The position numbers were made by a program, and so were the translations under genes. A DNA stretch of 64,000 nucleotides from Clostridioides difficile. Its GTDB lineage: Bacteria > Bacillota > Clostridia > Peptostreptococcales > Peptostreptococcaceae. Location: positions 2,294,001-2,358,000 of the forward strand of contig CP103804.1 in NCBI GenBank assembly GCA_024919175.1, in the 5' to 3' direction. Of the stretch, positions 8,619-17,525 are shown piece after piece. The notes under the pieces were generated by a model. That model did not search any database. It saw only the letters and a list, made by a program, of their open reading frames with translations, and was not told the DNA's origin. The number at the start of each line of letters is the position of its first letter. Positions within the stretch are counted from its first letter, which is position 1.

Positions 8619-11117
8619 ATGAATTCAAATAAGATAGTAGAAAATTATAAAATCACAGGTATGACATGTGCGGCTTGTGCAAAGGCAGTAGAAAGAGTAA
8701 CTAAGAAATTAGATGGAGTATATGACCAAAGCGTAAACATAGCTACTGAAAAACTTAAGATAGAATATGACAATTCTAAAGTTAGCTTTGATGATATAAA
8801 ACAAGTTGTGGAAAAAGCTGGATATGGAATTATAAAAGAAGAAAGTAATAAAAAAATTGATATGAAAATTGATGGAATGACATGTGCAGCTTGTGCAAAA
8901 GCTGTAGAGAGAGTAGTAAAAAAATTGGATGGAGTAGAAAGTATTAGCGTAAATATCGCAACAGATAAAGCTAATATAGACTATAATCCATCAAAAGTAA
9001 AATTATCTCAGATAAAAGCAGCTATAGAAAAAGCTGGTTATAAACCAATAGAAGAAGTAAAAAATAAAGTTGATGTAGATGAAGATAAATTAAGAAAAGA
9101 AAAAGAAATGAATACTTTATTTATTAAATTTATAGTTGCAATAGTATTTGCAGTACCTTTGTTTTATATAGCAATGGGTCCTATGATAATAAAACCTATA
9201 GGACCATGGCCTTTACCAGAAATTTTAAATCCTATGACAAATACTTTAAATTATGCATTAGTCCAATTGATTTTAGTAATACCAGTAATGATAGCTGGAT
9301 ATAAATTTTATATAAATGGGTTCAAAGCACTTTTTTCTTTAAGTCCTAATATGGATTCTTTAGTTGCAATTGGTACATTGGCAGCATTTTTATATAGTCT
9401 ATATACAACAGTACAAATAGCAAATGGACAAATTCAAGGTATGCATCATCATCAGTTGTATTATGAAAGTGCAGGAATAATAATAGCACTTATACTACTT
9501 GGTAAATATTTAGAATCAAAATCAAAAGGAAAAACATCAGAAGCAATTAAAAAACTTATGGGGCTACAACCTAAAACTGCAATAGTAATAGTTGATGGTA
9601 AAGAAGTAGAGACTCCTATAGAAGAAGTTGGAATAGGAGATATAATACTAGTAAAACCAGGGACTAAAATACCAGTAGATGGAGTTGTAATAGAGGGATA
9701 TACATCAGTTGATGAATCTATGCTTACAGGTGAAAGTATACCAGTAGAAAAAAATATTGGAAGTAAAGTTACAGGAGCTAGTATAAATAAAAATGGTGTT
9801 ATTAAATTTAAAGCTGAAAAAATTGGTGGAGATACAGCTCTTGCTCAAATAATAAAATTAGTGGAAGATGCACAGGGGACAAAAGCACCTATTGCTAAGC
9901 TTGCTGATACTGTTTCTGGATATTTTGTACCAATAGTAATTGCAATAGCTATAGTCTCATCATTATTGTGGTTTTTAGTAGGTGGAAAAGATATAGTATT
10001 TGTACTTACTATATTCATATCAATACTTGTAATTGCTTGTCCTTGTGCATTAGGATTGGCTACACCAACTGCTATAATGGTTGGAACTGGAAAAGGTGCA
10101 GAAAATGGAATATTGATAAAAGGTGGAGAAGCACTAGAATCTGCTCACAAAGTAAACACAGTAATATTTGATAAAACAGGTACAATAACAGAAGGAAAAC
10201 CAAAAGTAACAGATATTGTGTTAAATAATGTGGAAGAAGAATACCTAATTAAGATTGCTTCAAGTGCAGAGAAAGGTTCAGAACATCCCCTAGGAGAAGC
10301 AATAGTTAGATATGGAGAAGATAAAAATATACAGATTGAAAAAGTTGATAACTTTAAAGCTATACCAGGAGCTGGTATACAGGTCACTATAAATAATGAA
10401 AATATATTACTTGGAAATAGAAAACTTATGAATGACAATAATATCAACCTTAAAGATTTGGAGGAAAAATCTAATATACTAGCAAGTCAAGGTAAGACAC
10501 CTATGTATATTGCTGTAGATGGAAATTTATCAGGAATAATTGCAGTTGCAGATGTAGTTAAAGAAAGTAGTAAAAAAGCAATAGATATTCTTCATAATAT
10601 GGGGATAAAAGTTGCAATGGTAACTGGAGATAATGTTAAGACTGCAAATGCTATAGCAAGTCAAGTAGGTATAGATATGGTCTTAGCAGAGGTTTTACCA
10701 GAAGATAAGTCAAAAGAAGTTGAAAAATTACAAAATCAAGGTAAGTTTGTTGCAATGGTAGGAGATGGAATAAATGATGCGCCAGCTCTTGCAAAAGCTG
10801 ATATAGGAATAGCAATAGGAAGTGGAACAGATGTAGCAATTGAGTCTGCAGATATAGTGCTTATGAAGAGTGACTTAATGGATGTTCCAACTGCGATTAA
10901 ACTTAGTAATGAAACTATAAAAAATATAAAGCAAAACCTATTTTGGGCATTTGGATATAATACAATTGGTATACCTGTAGCAGCAGGATTATTGTATATC
11001 TTTGGGGGACCTCTTTTAAATCCAATGATTGCAGCAGCAGCTATGAGTTTAAGTTCAGTTTCAGTGGTTTCAAATGCACTTAGACTTAAAAATTTCAAAG
11101 CATATAAAAAAAATTAG
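8619..11117 (+). CDS. copA: copper-exporting P1B-type ATPase
   Basis: This 832-residue membrane ATPase exports Cu(I). Two N-terminal heavy-metal domains carry GMTCAAC (C17/C20 and C89/C92). The metal-transport CPC lies near residue 473 in ACPCALGLATPTA, the phosphorylated aspartate near residue 518 in DKTGT, and the actuator TGES, the SEHPLGEA loop and GDGINDAP are all present. A histidine-rich MHHHQ stretch near residue 275 may contact metal. The gene is monocistronic and has a CsoR-type operator in its promoter. No copper chaperone or csoR lies nearby. GAGAGGAAG precedes the ATG. Confidence 0.96.
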   Translation: MNSNKIVENYKITGMTCAACAKAVERVTKKLDGVYDQSVNIATEKLKIEYDNSKVSFDDIKQVVEKAGYGIIKEESNKKIDMKIDGMTCAACAKAVERVVKKLDGVESISVNIATDKANIDYNPSKVKLSQIKAAIEKAGYKPIEEVKNKVDVDEDKLRKEKEMNTLFIKFIVAIVFAVPLFYIAMGPMIIKPIGPWPLPEILNPMTNTLNYALVQLILVIPVMIAGYKFYINGFKALFSLSPNMDSLVAIGTLAAFLYSLYTTVQIANGQIQGMHHHQLYYESAGIIIALILLGKYLESKSKGKTSEAIKKLMGLQPKTAIVIVDGKEVETPIEEVGIGDIILVKPGTKIPVDGVVIEGYTSVDESMLTGESIPVEKNIGSKVTGASINKNGVIKFKAEKIGGDTALAQIIKLVEDAQGTKAPIAKLADTVSGYFVPIVIAIAIVSSLLWFLVGGKDIVFVLTIFISILVIACPCALGLATPTAIMVGTGKGAENGILIKGGEALESAHKVNTVIFDKTGTITEGKPKVTDIVLNNVEEEYLIKIASSAEKGSEHPLGEAIVRYGEDKNIQIEKVDNFKAIPGAGIQVTINNENILLGNRKLMNDNNINLKDLEEKSNILASQGKTPMYIAVDGNLSGIIAVADVVKESSKKAIDILHNMGIKVAMVTGDNVKTANAIASQVGIDMVLAEVLPEDKSKEVEKLQNQGKFVAMVGDGINDAPALAKADIGIAIGSGTDVAIESADIVLMKSDLMDVPTAIKLSNETIKNIKQNLFWAFGYNTIGIPVAAGLLYIFGGPLLNPMIAAAAMSLSSVSVVSNALRLKNFKAYKKN

Positions 11118-11144
11118 AGCAATAAATTAAGTAAAAATATATTT

Positions 11145-11200
11145 AAAAGAGCTATCTTTAATTAAAAGGATTAATTTACAAATTAAGATAGCTCTTTTTT
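11145..11200 (+). terminator. copA terminator
   Basis: AAAAGAGCTATCTTTAATT pairs with AATTAAGATAGCTCTTTT and six or more T residues follow. Confidence 0.88.
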
Positions 11201-11272
11201 CATGCAAAATTCACAACAATAAGATAAAATATAAGTAATCTAGGAAATTTAAAAATAGAAAGGATTGATAGG

Positions 11273-11941
11273 ATGAACTCGTCAATACTTGTAATCGAAG
11301 ACGATTCAAACATACAAGAATTAATATCAGAGTTTTTAAGTGCAGAAGGATATCAAGTTGAGTCAGCAAATGATGGATTAGAAGGCATACAAAAATTTAA
11401 GCAAGGAAGCTATGACTTAGTGATATTAGATATAATGATGCCAAACTTAGATGGTTATGGAGTTTGTAAGATGATAAGAAAATCATCAAGTGTTCCAATT
11501 ATATTTTTGACTGCTTTAAATGATGAAGGAGATCAACTTAAGGGATTTGATTTAGAATGTGACGATTATATAACAAAGCCATTTTCATTCAATCTTCTCA
11601 TTAAAAGAGTAGAAGCTATCTTGAGAAGAAGCAACAAAACAATAAATGATAAGTTTATAGTTTTTGAAAAGTTAAAGTTAGATTTAAACACATATATTGC
11701 TGAAATAGATGGAGAGCCTATAGAACTTACATTAAAAGAATTTAATATATTGAAAGCTTTGATAGAAAAATATCCACAGGTTATAACTAGGGAAGGTCTT
11801 TTAGATAGTATATGGGGTTATGATTATTATGGAGATACTAGAATTGTTGATGCACATATAAAAAATATAAGAAAAAAAATATTATTACCATATATTAAAA
11901 CTGTAAAAGGAATAGGATATACACTTGAGAAGGATATTTGA
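11273..11941 (+). CDS. OmpR-family response regulator
   Basis: A receiver domain (residues 1-120) with acidic pocket EDD (9-11), phospho-acceptor D53 in LVILDIMMP and K in ITKPFS is followed by an OmpR/PhoB winged-helix DNA-binding domain (LTLKEFNILKAL ... TRIVDAHIKNIRKKI). At 222 residues it is full length. The next gene, its sensor kinase, overlaps the last 17 bases, so the two are translationally coupled. The target genes are not evident, as no transporter operon follows. Confidence 0.93.
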   Translation: MNSSILVIEDDSNIQELISEFLSAEGYQVESANDGLEGIQKFKQGSYDLVILDIMMPNLDGYGVCKMIRKSSSVPIIFLTALNDEGDQLKGFDLECDDYITKPFSFNLLIKRVEAILRRSNKTINDKFIVFEKLKLDLNTYIAEIDGEPIELTLKEFNILKALIEKYPQVITREGLLDSIWGYDYYGDTRIVDAHIKNIRKKILLPYIKTVKGIGYTLEKDI

Positions 11942-13202
11942 TAAGTGGGAAAAATTAAGTATAAAGTATAAATTATTTTCCATAACAACATCATTATTAA
12001 TAGCATTAGCTTTAATAATATATCTAATTTTATATTTTTTATTGCCATCATATTATCATGAGTATAAAATTGAGTCTCTTCAAGAAAGTTTAAAGTCTCT
12101 AGTAGATAGTTCAATTCACTTTGATACATATACTTTAGAAGAACGACTTTATTATATGGCTAAAGATCAGAATCTTGCTATTTTATTAAAAGATAACCAA
12201 GGAAAAATTGTATATGGTAAAAATGAAGTAGTTATTTTGAGATATAGTAAGTACATGATTAATAGTATTGAAGATGAGTATAGAACATCTATACCTATAT
12301 ATACAAAAGACTCAAAAGACGGACCATATAGTTTAGAACTTGTTATGCCATTACAACCAATTGATGAAGCAAATGAAGTCATAAGAAAGTTAATGCCATA
12401 CATTATATCAATAGCGATATTAATAGCAATTATTGGAGCATATATATATTCAATCGTAATAACAAAGCCCCTTATAAATATAATAGAGAGTGAAAGAGAG
12501 CAAGAATATAGAAGAAAGGATTTTGTTGCAACGATATCACATGAGTTAAAAACTCCAATAACCATAATAAGTGGTCAAATTGAAGGAATGATTTATAGTG
12601 TAGGTAAGTATAAGGATAGGGATACTTACTTGAAAAAATCCTATGAATGTACACAAGAGCTAAAAGATTTAGTAAATGAGATGATAGAGGTTTCAAAATC
12701 AGAAATACTAGAAAAAGATTTAAAACTAGTATCAATAAATATAAGTGAGCTTTTAAATAGACTGGTAAAAAGACAAGTATTTTTAATAGAAGAAAAACAT
12801 ATGAAAACTATTCTACAAATAGAAGAGAGCCTAGAAATTAAGGCAGACCAAGAGAGAATAACTAAAGCAATTAATAATATAATAAATAATGCTATAAAAT
12901 ATTCTCCTGAAGGTTCAGAGCTTATAATTAGACTTTATGATAAAAATAAGCAAATAAACAAAAAAACTTCTAATCAAAGAGTTATTTTAGAAATTGAAAA
13001 TACTGGTGTGACTATAGAGAAACGTTACTTAGAAGAAATATTTAATCCATTTTATAGAATAGAAAAATCTCGTTCAAGAAAAACTGGAGGAAGTGGACTA
13101 GGTCTTTATATAGTCAGTCAAATTTTTAAAACTCATGGATTTGAATATAGTATAAAAAATAAGGAAAACTCTGTAGTATTTACGGTTGAATTTAAAAATT
13201 AG
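11925..13202 (+). CDS. membrane sensor histidine kinase
   Basis: The 425-residue protein has two membrane segments (about residues 15-38 and 158-180) around an extracellular sensor region of about 120 residues. A HisKA domain with the phospho-acceptor H206 in SHELKTPI follows, then the ATPase domain with N-box NNIINNAIKYSPEG, an ENTG motif and GGSGLGLYIV. The start is TTG with AGGA seven bases upstream, inside the end of the regulator gene. It resembles VanS/SaeS-type kinases, but neither the signal nor the regulon can be deduced. An intrinsic terminator follows. Confidence 0.92.
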   Translation: MRRIFDKWEKLSIKYKLFSITTSLLIALALIIYLILYFLLPSYYHEYKIESLQESLKSLVDSSIHFDTYTLEERLYYMAKDQNLAILLKDNQGKIVYGKNEVVILRYSKYMINSIEDEYRTSIPIYTKDSKDGPYSLELVMPLQPIDEANEVIRKLMPYIISIAILIAIIGAYIYSIVITKPLINIIESEREQEYRRKDFVATISHELKTPITIISGQIEGMIYSVGKYKDRDTYLKKSYECTQELKDLVNEMIEVSKSEILEKDLKLVSINISELLNRLVKRQVFLIEEKHMKTILQIEESLEIKADQERITKAINNIINNAIKYSPEGSELIIRLYDKNKQINKKTSNQRVILEIENTGVTIEKRYLEEIFNPFYRIEKSRSRKTGGSGLGLYIVSQIFKTHGFEYSIKNKENSVVFTVEFKN

Positions 13203-13259
13203 TATATATATTTTATTTAAAACCTAGATAGATTTTCGATTATATTTTCATAAATTGGC

Positions 13260-13305
13260 AAATGTCAGTATAGACTGTATTTATGGTCTATATTGGCATT
13301 TTTGT
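13260..13305 (+). terminator. terminator of the two-component operon
   Basis: AAATGTCAGTATAGAC (from 13260) pairs with GTCTATATTGGCATTT using two G-U pairs, with TTTG following. Confidence 0.8.
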
Positions 13306-13575
13306 TTTAGAAGTGCAAACTAAGTGTGAGTATACCAGTCATTTTAATGTTTTTTTATACTGTTTAATGTGTATTTCATTTTGATATAAATATCCCTCTA
13401 GTTATGAACAAGTGAAAAATAGAAAAGGAACACTTTTTTGTGGTATTCCTCAATCTATTATGCATATTTAAATTTAATGTTTTAGTAGTGATATGATTTT
13501 GTATTGTGCCTACAAGCGAAATCATCTAAAATTTTCAAATAAGTCCTATTAGTTAGTAGTAATTTAAAAACCTTA
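13306..13575. other. intergenic, unlike the surroundings
   Basis: No coding sequence was found. A short bulged hairpin (AGGAACAC/GTGGTATTCCT, about 13427-13450) is present but has no recognisable function. Base composition is somewhat less AT-rich than elsewhere, continuing into the hydrolase gene. Confidence 0.4.
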
Positions 13576-14490
13576 CTAGGTAAGCAATTCAATAAGAAGT
13601 TCATTAAATCGCTGGCTTTCACTCCACTGTGGGAAATGGCATGATTTTTCAAACCAGAAAAACTGTTTTTCTGTTTCTATTGTGTCAAAATATTCTTTTA
13701 CTAAAGTTGATGATACATGTTTATCATGCTTTCCCTCTATAAATATAACAGGAATTTTATACTTGACCTGATTTTCAAAATCTGTTTGCATAAGCTCTTG
13801 CCATAAATGTTTTATAGATTGCATACTACCTTTTTGACGTCGGTATAAATCCATGATAGTATAATATCTTGAAAATAAGAATGGTTTAATGAGGTTATTG
13901 TAATTCGTTTTTTCATAAAGTGAGCCCTTATGTTTTACAACTTGATTTGTAACATAAAGCAAATCATTTAGCCAATCATTTCCGACATAGGAGCAATCTA
14001 TTCTCTTTAACTTCTCAATCGATTTTTTATTGGCATTGGTAAGTGCATAATCATAAGCAACTTTGCATGATTTTTTCATATTTACAACTTGTCCACATCC
14101 AATATATGTTAGAACCATTTCTGGGTGCATTGTTATAAATTTAAGTCCTAATACTGACCCCCAAGAGTGCCCTAATAAAAAGAGTTTTTCTTGATGAAAC
14201 CGTTTGGTTATATATTTTGATAAAGTATAAATATCTTGCAAAAAAATATCAATAGTAATTGTACTGTCAGCAAAGTCATAATATGATTTTCCAGCTCCAC
14301 GCTGTTCCCAAATGACAACTGTAAAATGTTTTTCTAAATCCTTGTTATATTTTAGAACCAAAGGAAGTGCAGCATCACCTGGACCACCATGAAGATAGAG
14401 TAATAATGGTAAATTTTCTTTTTCAGACCGTATTGAAACATATTGAGGTTTACCATTTATGTTAACTTTAGTTTGTTCATTGATATACAT
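13576..14490 (-). CDS. alpha/beta hydrolase, proline iminopeptidase-like
   Basis: The 304-residue protein shows the prolyl aminopeptidase-type fold: oxyanion motif HGGPGDAALP near residue 34, VIWEQRGAGKS, the nucleophile elbow GHSWGS near residue 107, an acid within FIEGKHDKHVS, and a C-terminal histidine in KSCHFPQWSE. It would cleave an N-terminal proline peptide or a small ester or amide. GAAGGAG precedes the ATG. Its codon choice is visibly richer in G and C than its neighbours (CGC, CCA, CTG and GAC are common), suggesting horizontal acquisition. No partner genes are adjacent. Confidence 0.85.
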   Translation of the reverse strand: MYINEQTKVNINGKPQYVSIRSEKENLPLLLYLHGGPGDAALPLVLKYNKDLEKHFTVVIWEQRGAGKSYYDFADSTITIDIFLQDIYTLSKYITKRFHQEKLFLLGHSWGSVLGLKFITMHPEMVLTYIGCGQVVNMKKSCKVAYDYALTNANKKSIEKLKRIDCSYVGNDWLNDLLYVTNQVVKHKGSLYEKTNYNNLIKPFLFSRYYTIMDLYRRQKGSMQSIKHLWQELMQTDFENQVKYKIPVIFIEGKHDKHVSSTLVKEYFDTIETEKQFFWFEKSCHFPQWSESQRFNELLIELLT

Positions 14491-14902
14491 TATTTTTTAC
14501 TCCTTCAGAATCAAATGGATTCGCTCTAGGGGATTTGCTACGAGTTTTTTGTTCATTAATTACAGATTGCAACTAACAGTGCTACCTATTTTATTTAATT
14601 ACTCGTAATAACAATCTTATTATGTTGCTTAACATCATAATTTATTATCATTATACATCATTCAACAAATCACTTTCAAGGTTTTTAGTGTGATGTTAAA
14701 AGTTAAATAAGATGAGTTTTTTAATCCTTATAAACAGCTGATAACACAATATTTGGATAAATAAGCAAACTTTTAGTTAAGTTTTCACATTAAAAAACAG
14801 AAGTTTCAATAATAGTTCATTCTAAAATCACAAAAAATTCATACTAAAAATGTATTATGTAAATAGAAATAAAAAAATTTTAAACCATAAAATAACACCC
14901 AG
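14491..14902. other. AT-rich intergenic stretch
   Basis: I see no ORF with a ribosome binding site and no clear promoter here. It contains the minus-strand promoter zone of the hydrolase and leads into the hairpin pair at 14903-15034. Confidence 0.45.
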
Positions 14903-14951
14903 CTATAATGATGATATAACCTAATATCCTCCAATTAAATCATCATTATAG
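14903..14951. repeat. 13-bp perfect inverted repeat
   Basis: CTATAATGATGAT (14903-14915) is the exact complement of ATCATCATTATAG (14939-14951), with a 23-base loop containing TCCTCC. It has no T tract, so it is not a terminator on its own. It lies 33 bases before a strong plus-strand terminator and may be part of a small RNA. Confidence 0.7.
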
Positions 14952-14984
14952 TAATTCCCAACAATTAAATACAATGAATTTAAG

Positions 14985-15034
14985 AAATAACATTGAGTAT
15001 AGAGTATCTATGCTTGATGTTATTTTTATTTTAA
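14985..15034 (+). terminator. strong terminator with no gene upstream
   Basis: A 19-bp stem (14985-15003 with 15007-15025, closed by G-U pairs) starts AAATAACAT and ends ATGTTATTT, followed by TTATTTT. The nearest upstream plus-strand gene ends at 13202 and has its own terminator, so this probably ends a short non-coding transcript. Confidence 0.75.
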
Positions 15035-15188
15035 AACGAAAAAGAGTGATTCTTTATTAAAAGTTATATTAAGCTAGTATTAAATTACATTTAATAACTT
15101 AAAAATTATACTCATATAGCAAATAAATATATATACTTTGGGAAAAATAACTGTAGGAAGTATTATATTTACAGAGGAGGTAGTTTTG

Positions 15189-15410
15189 ATGGATAGACTT
15201 AAAAGAGATATGAAAAACATGAAAGAAGATTTAAAAGAAGGTGCTAAAAAGACAGCTTATGTAATGAAAAATACGGCTGAAGACTTAAAAGATGATGCTC
15301 AAGGTGCTATGGTAAACCTAGAAATGAAGAAAGATGAAATGATGGAAAGATATGAGCAAAAGAAATTTGCTAAAGATTTAGAAAAGCAAATGAAAAATGA
15401 AATGAAATAA
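15189..15410 (+). CDS. 73-residue charged helical protein
   Basis: The frame opens at a TTG further upstream (15138), but GAGGAGGT lies eight bases before the ATG at 15189, which is taken as the start. The product begins MDRLKRDMKNMKED and is almost entirely charged amphipathic helix, with repeats of the form KEDLKEGAKK and AEDLKDDAQGA. This resembles small stress-related or YtxH/CsbD-like helical proteins; function unknown. It has no membrane segment or cysteine. Confidence 0.75.
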   Translation: MDRLKRDMKNMKEDLKEGAKKTAYVMKNTAEDLKDDAQGAMVNLEMKKDEMMERYEQKKFAKDLEKQMKNEMK

Positions 15411-15484
15411 AGTTTTGTTTATAGATTTAGGTCCTATTATCAATAGTAGTTTTAGATAAAAAGACTATAAAAGATTTTAAAGAA

Positions 15485-15533
15485 GAAATAGACTTTCTAA
15501 AAATAACTGTATTATATTTAGAAAGTCTATTTC
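15485..15533. terminator. 17-bp inverted repeat, probable bidirectional terminator
   Basis: GAAATAGACTTTCTAAA (15485-15501) is the exact complement of TTTAGAAAGTCTATTTC (15517-15533). It sits between the plus-strand gene ending at 15410 and the minus-strand regulator ending at 15671. T tracts are short, so efficiency may be modest. Confidence 0.6.
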
Positions 15534-15670
15534 AAGTATATTATATTTAAATCATGCTAATTTTAAAATTTTAAATTTGATTATTGCTGTAATCATATAG
15601 AATTAAGGCTTTTAAGAATATTTACAAAATAATAGTTTATATCTTGAATCTATTAAATATATCATTAAGT

Positions 15671-16435
15671 TTATAAAACATTCACATTAAATTCTGATAA
15701 AGTATTTACTATATCAGGAGTAGGGGATTTTTCTGTAATTATAGAGCTAATATCCTCTAAGTGGGCAAATTTAAAGTTTCCATCAAATTTAAATTTTTTA
15801 TCTTCCATAACTATAAATACTTTTTTACTTGAATTTATTATGGCTTTTTTTGTAAGTCCATCTTCAATTTCAAATGTTGTAAGAGAAGAATTAAATACAT
15901 CTACACCACAACTGCCCATAAACGTTTTATCAAATTTATATCTTGATATAAAATCTATTGTTGGAGTGCCAACAAATCCATCTAAGCTAAGATTTAATAA
16001 ACCACCAGTAGAAATTATGTTTAAATTATTGGGTTTTGAAGTAACTACATTTAGTATATCTAGCATATTTGTGACCAATGTTACTTTCTTATTGCTTTCA
16101 GCTAACAGTTTAGCCAACAATATATTAATTGTAGATATATCTAAAAATATAGTTTCTCTATCTGTAATTAAATTAAAGGCTTTTTCTGCTATTATTTTTT
16201 TTGTCGGTATATTAATTTCTTTTCTATCTTTTGTATCTTGGTTTTCAAGAGTTTCTCTGACTAGTACAGCTCCACCATAAATTCTTCGTATTGAAGAAAT
16301 TTTTTCTATATTTTTCAAATCTTTTCTTATACAGTCTTCTGTAACATCAAATTTTGAACTGAGTTCTTTTACAGTAACTCTTCCTTCTTTTTTTAGGATA
16401 TTTAATATAGCCTGAATCCTTTCTTCTGCAAACAT
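15671..16435 (-). CDS. DeoR-family transcriptional regulator
   Basis: An N-terminal DeoR helix-turn-helix (RVTVKELSSKFDVTEDCIRKD, about residues 19-39, then RRIYGGA) is followed by a sugar-phosphate-sensing domain of the DeoR C-terminal type. At 254 residues it is full length. GAGGT precedes the ATG. The gene is divergent from the aldolase gene at 16722 across 286 AT-rich bases and probably represses it in response to a phosphorylated sugar. No clear operator repeat was picked out in that gap. Confidence 0.9.
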   Translation of the reverse strand: MFAEERIQAILNILKKEGRVTVKELSSKFDVTEDCIRKDLKNIEKISSIRRIYGGAVLVRETLENQDTKDRKEINIPTKKIIAEKAFNLITDRETIFLDISTINILLAKLLAESNKKVTLVTNMLDILNVVTSKPNNLNIISTGGLLNLSLDGFVGTPTIDFISRYKFDKTFMGSCGVDVFNSSLTTFEIEDGLTKKAIINSSKKVFIVMEDKKFKFDGNFKFAHLEDISSIITEKSPTPDIVNTLSEFNVNVL

Positions 16436-16721
16436 CTTTTACCTCTTTTCCTAAACATAGTATTATAGTAAATATTATAAGATAAAAGATAAAATATCAA
16501 CTATTTTAATATGAAATACAAAATTAATTTAATATAAAAAGTAGATTGTCCTTAGTAGTCTATTTAAAACTTAATAAATAAAGAAATTATAAAAATATAC
16601 AACAAAATAAAACAATAAAAAAACAGAAAAAACAATAATAAAAAAGTTGAAAGTAATAACAAACCAATATATAATAAGAATAGATAAAATAAAAAAGTAA
16701 AGTTTAAAGGGGGATATTTTA

Positions 16722-17396
16722 ATGGAACTAATCTTAGATACAGGTAACATAGAGGAGATTAAAGAGCTATGTACTTATTTACCAGTTGATGGTGTAACAA
16801 CAAATCCAAGTATTGTTTCAAAGGAAAAAAAGAATTTTAAGCAACTTATGAGTGAGATTGGTGAAATTATAGGTGAGGATATGCCTATACATGCTCAAGT
16901 ATTAAGTACAAAGTATGAAGATATATTAGAAGAAGCATTATATATAAGTAGTTTGAGAGAAAATATATATGTGAAAATACCTGTAACACAAGATGGTTTA
17001 AGAGCTATAAAAGACCTTCATAAAAAAGGGATAAAAATAACTGCTACTGCAATATTTACAGCTCATCAGGGCTTTTTAGCTGCAAAAGCTGGAGCAAATT
17101 ATGTTGCACCTTATGTAAACAGACTTGATAATATATCTGGTGATGGTGTATCGATGGTTTCAGAACTTATAAAAATAATAGATACTTATAATATGGATAC
17201 AAAGGTACTTGCTGCTAGTTTTAAAAATGCGCAACAGGTTATAGAATTAATGAAGTGTGGAGTACACAGTGTTACAGTACCATATGATATTTGTAAATCT
17301 ATGATAAATCATCCATTGACAGATTGGAGTGTTGATAAATTTATAGAAGATTGGGAAAATACTTTTGGAAAAGGTAGCAAAACAAATAACATTTAA
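16722..17396 (+). CDS. fsa: fructose-6-phosphate aldolase / transaldolase-like
   Basis: The 224-residue protein is of the short TalB/FSA subfamily. The Schiff-base lysine is K85 in YVKIPVT, the same position as in Escherichia coli FSA. DGVTTNPS, TAIFTAHQGFLAAKAGA, YVAPYVNRLDN and the C-terminal VTVPYD are all conserved. It would cleave fructose-6-phosphate or a related sugar phosphate, or act as a small transaldolase. AAAGGGGGA precedes the ATG. Divergence from a DeoR regulator fits catabolic control by a sugar phosphate. Confidence 0.92.
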   Translation: MELILDTGNIEEIKELCTYLPVDGVTTNPSIVSKEKKNFKQLMSEIGEIIGEDMPIHAQVLSTKYEDILEEALYISSLRENIYVKIPVTQDGLRAIKDLHKKGIKITATAIFTAHQGFLAAKAGANYVAPYVNRLDNISGDGVSMVSELIKIIDTYNMDTKVLAASFKNAQQVIELMKCGVHSVTVPYDICKSMINHPLTDWSVDKFIEDWENTFGKGSKTNNI

Positions 17397-17449
17397 TCTT
17401 AGAATAAAAAATTAGTTTTTAAGCAATTTTATAAATAGATTTTTATGAA

Positions 17450-17524
17450 AAAGATGAAAATATGAGTTAATTTAAGATAATAATATTCTAAATTATTAAA
17501 AAGAAAATTCATATTTTCATCTTT
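17450..17524. terminator. bidirectional terminator
   Basis: AAAGATGAAAATATGA (17450-17465) is the exact complement of TCATATTTTCATCTTT (17509-17524). It separates the converging aldolase and permease genes. Confidence 0.75.
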
Positions 17525-17525
17525 G

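Noticed and set aside
10145..11098. Minus-strand frames opposite copA
   Set aside because: No initiation signals; copA motifs are intact in the opposite strand.
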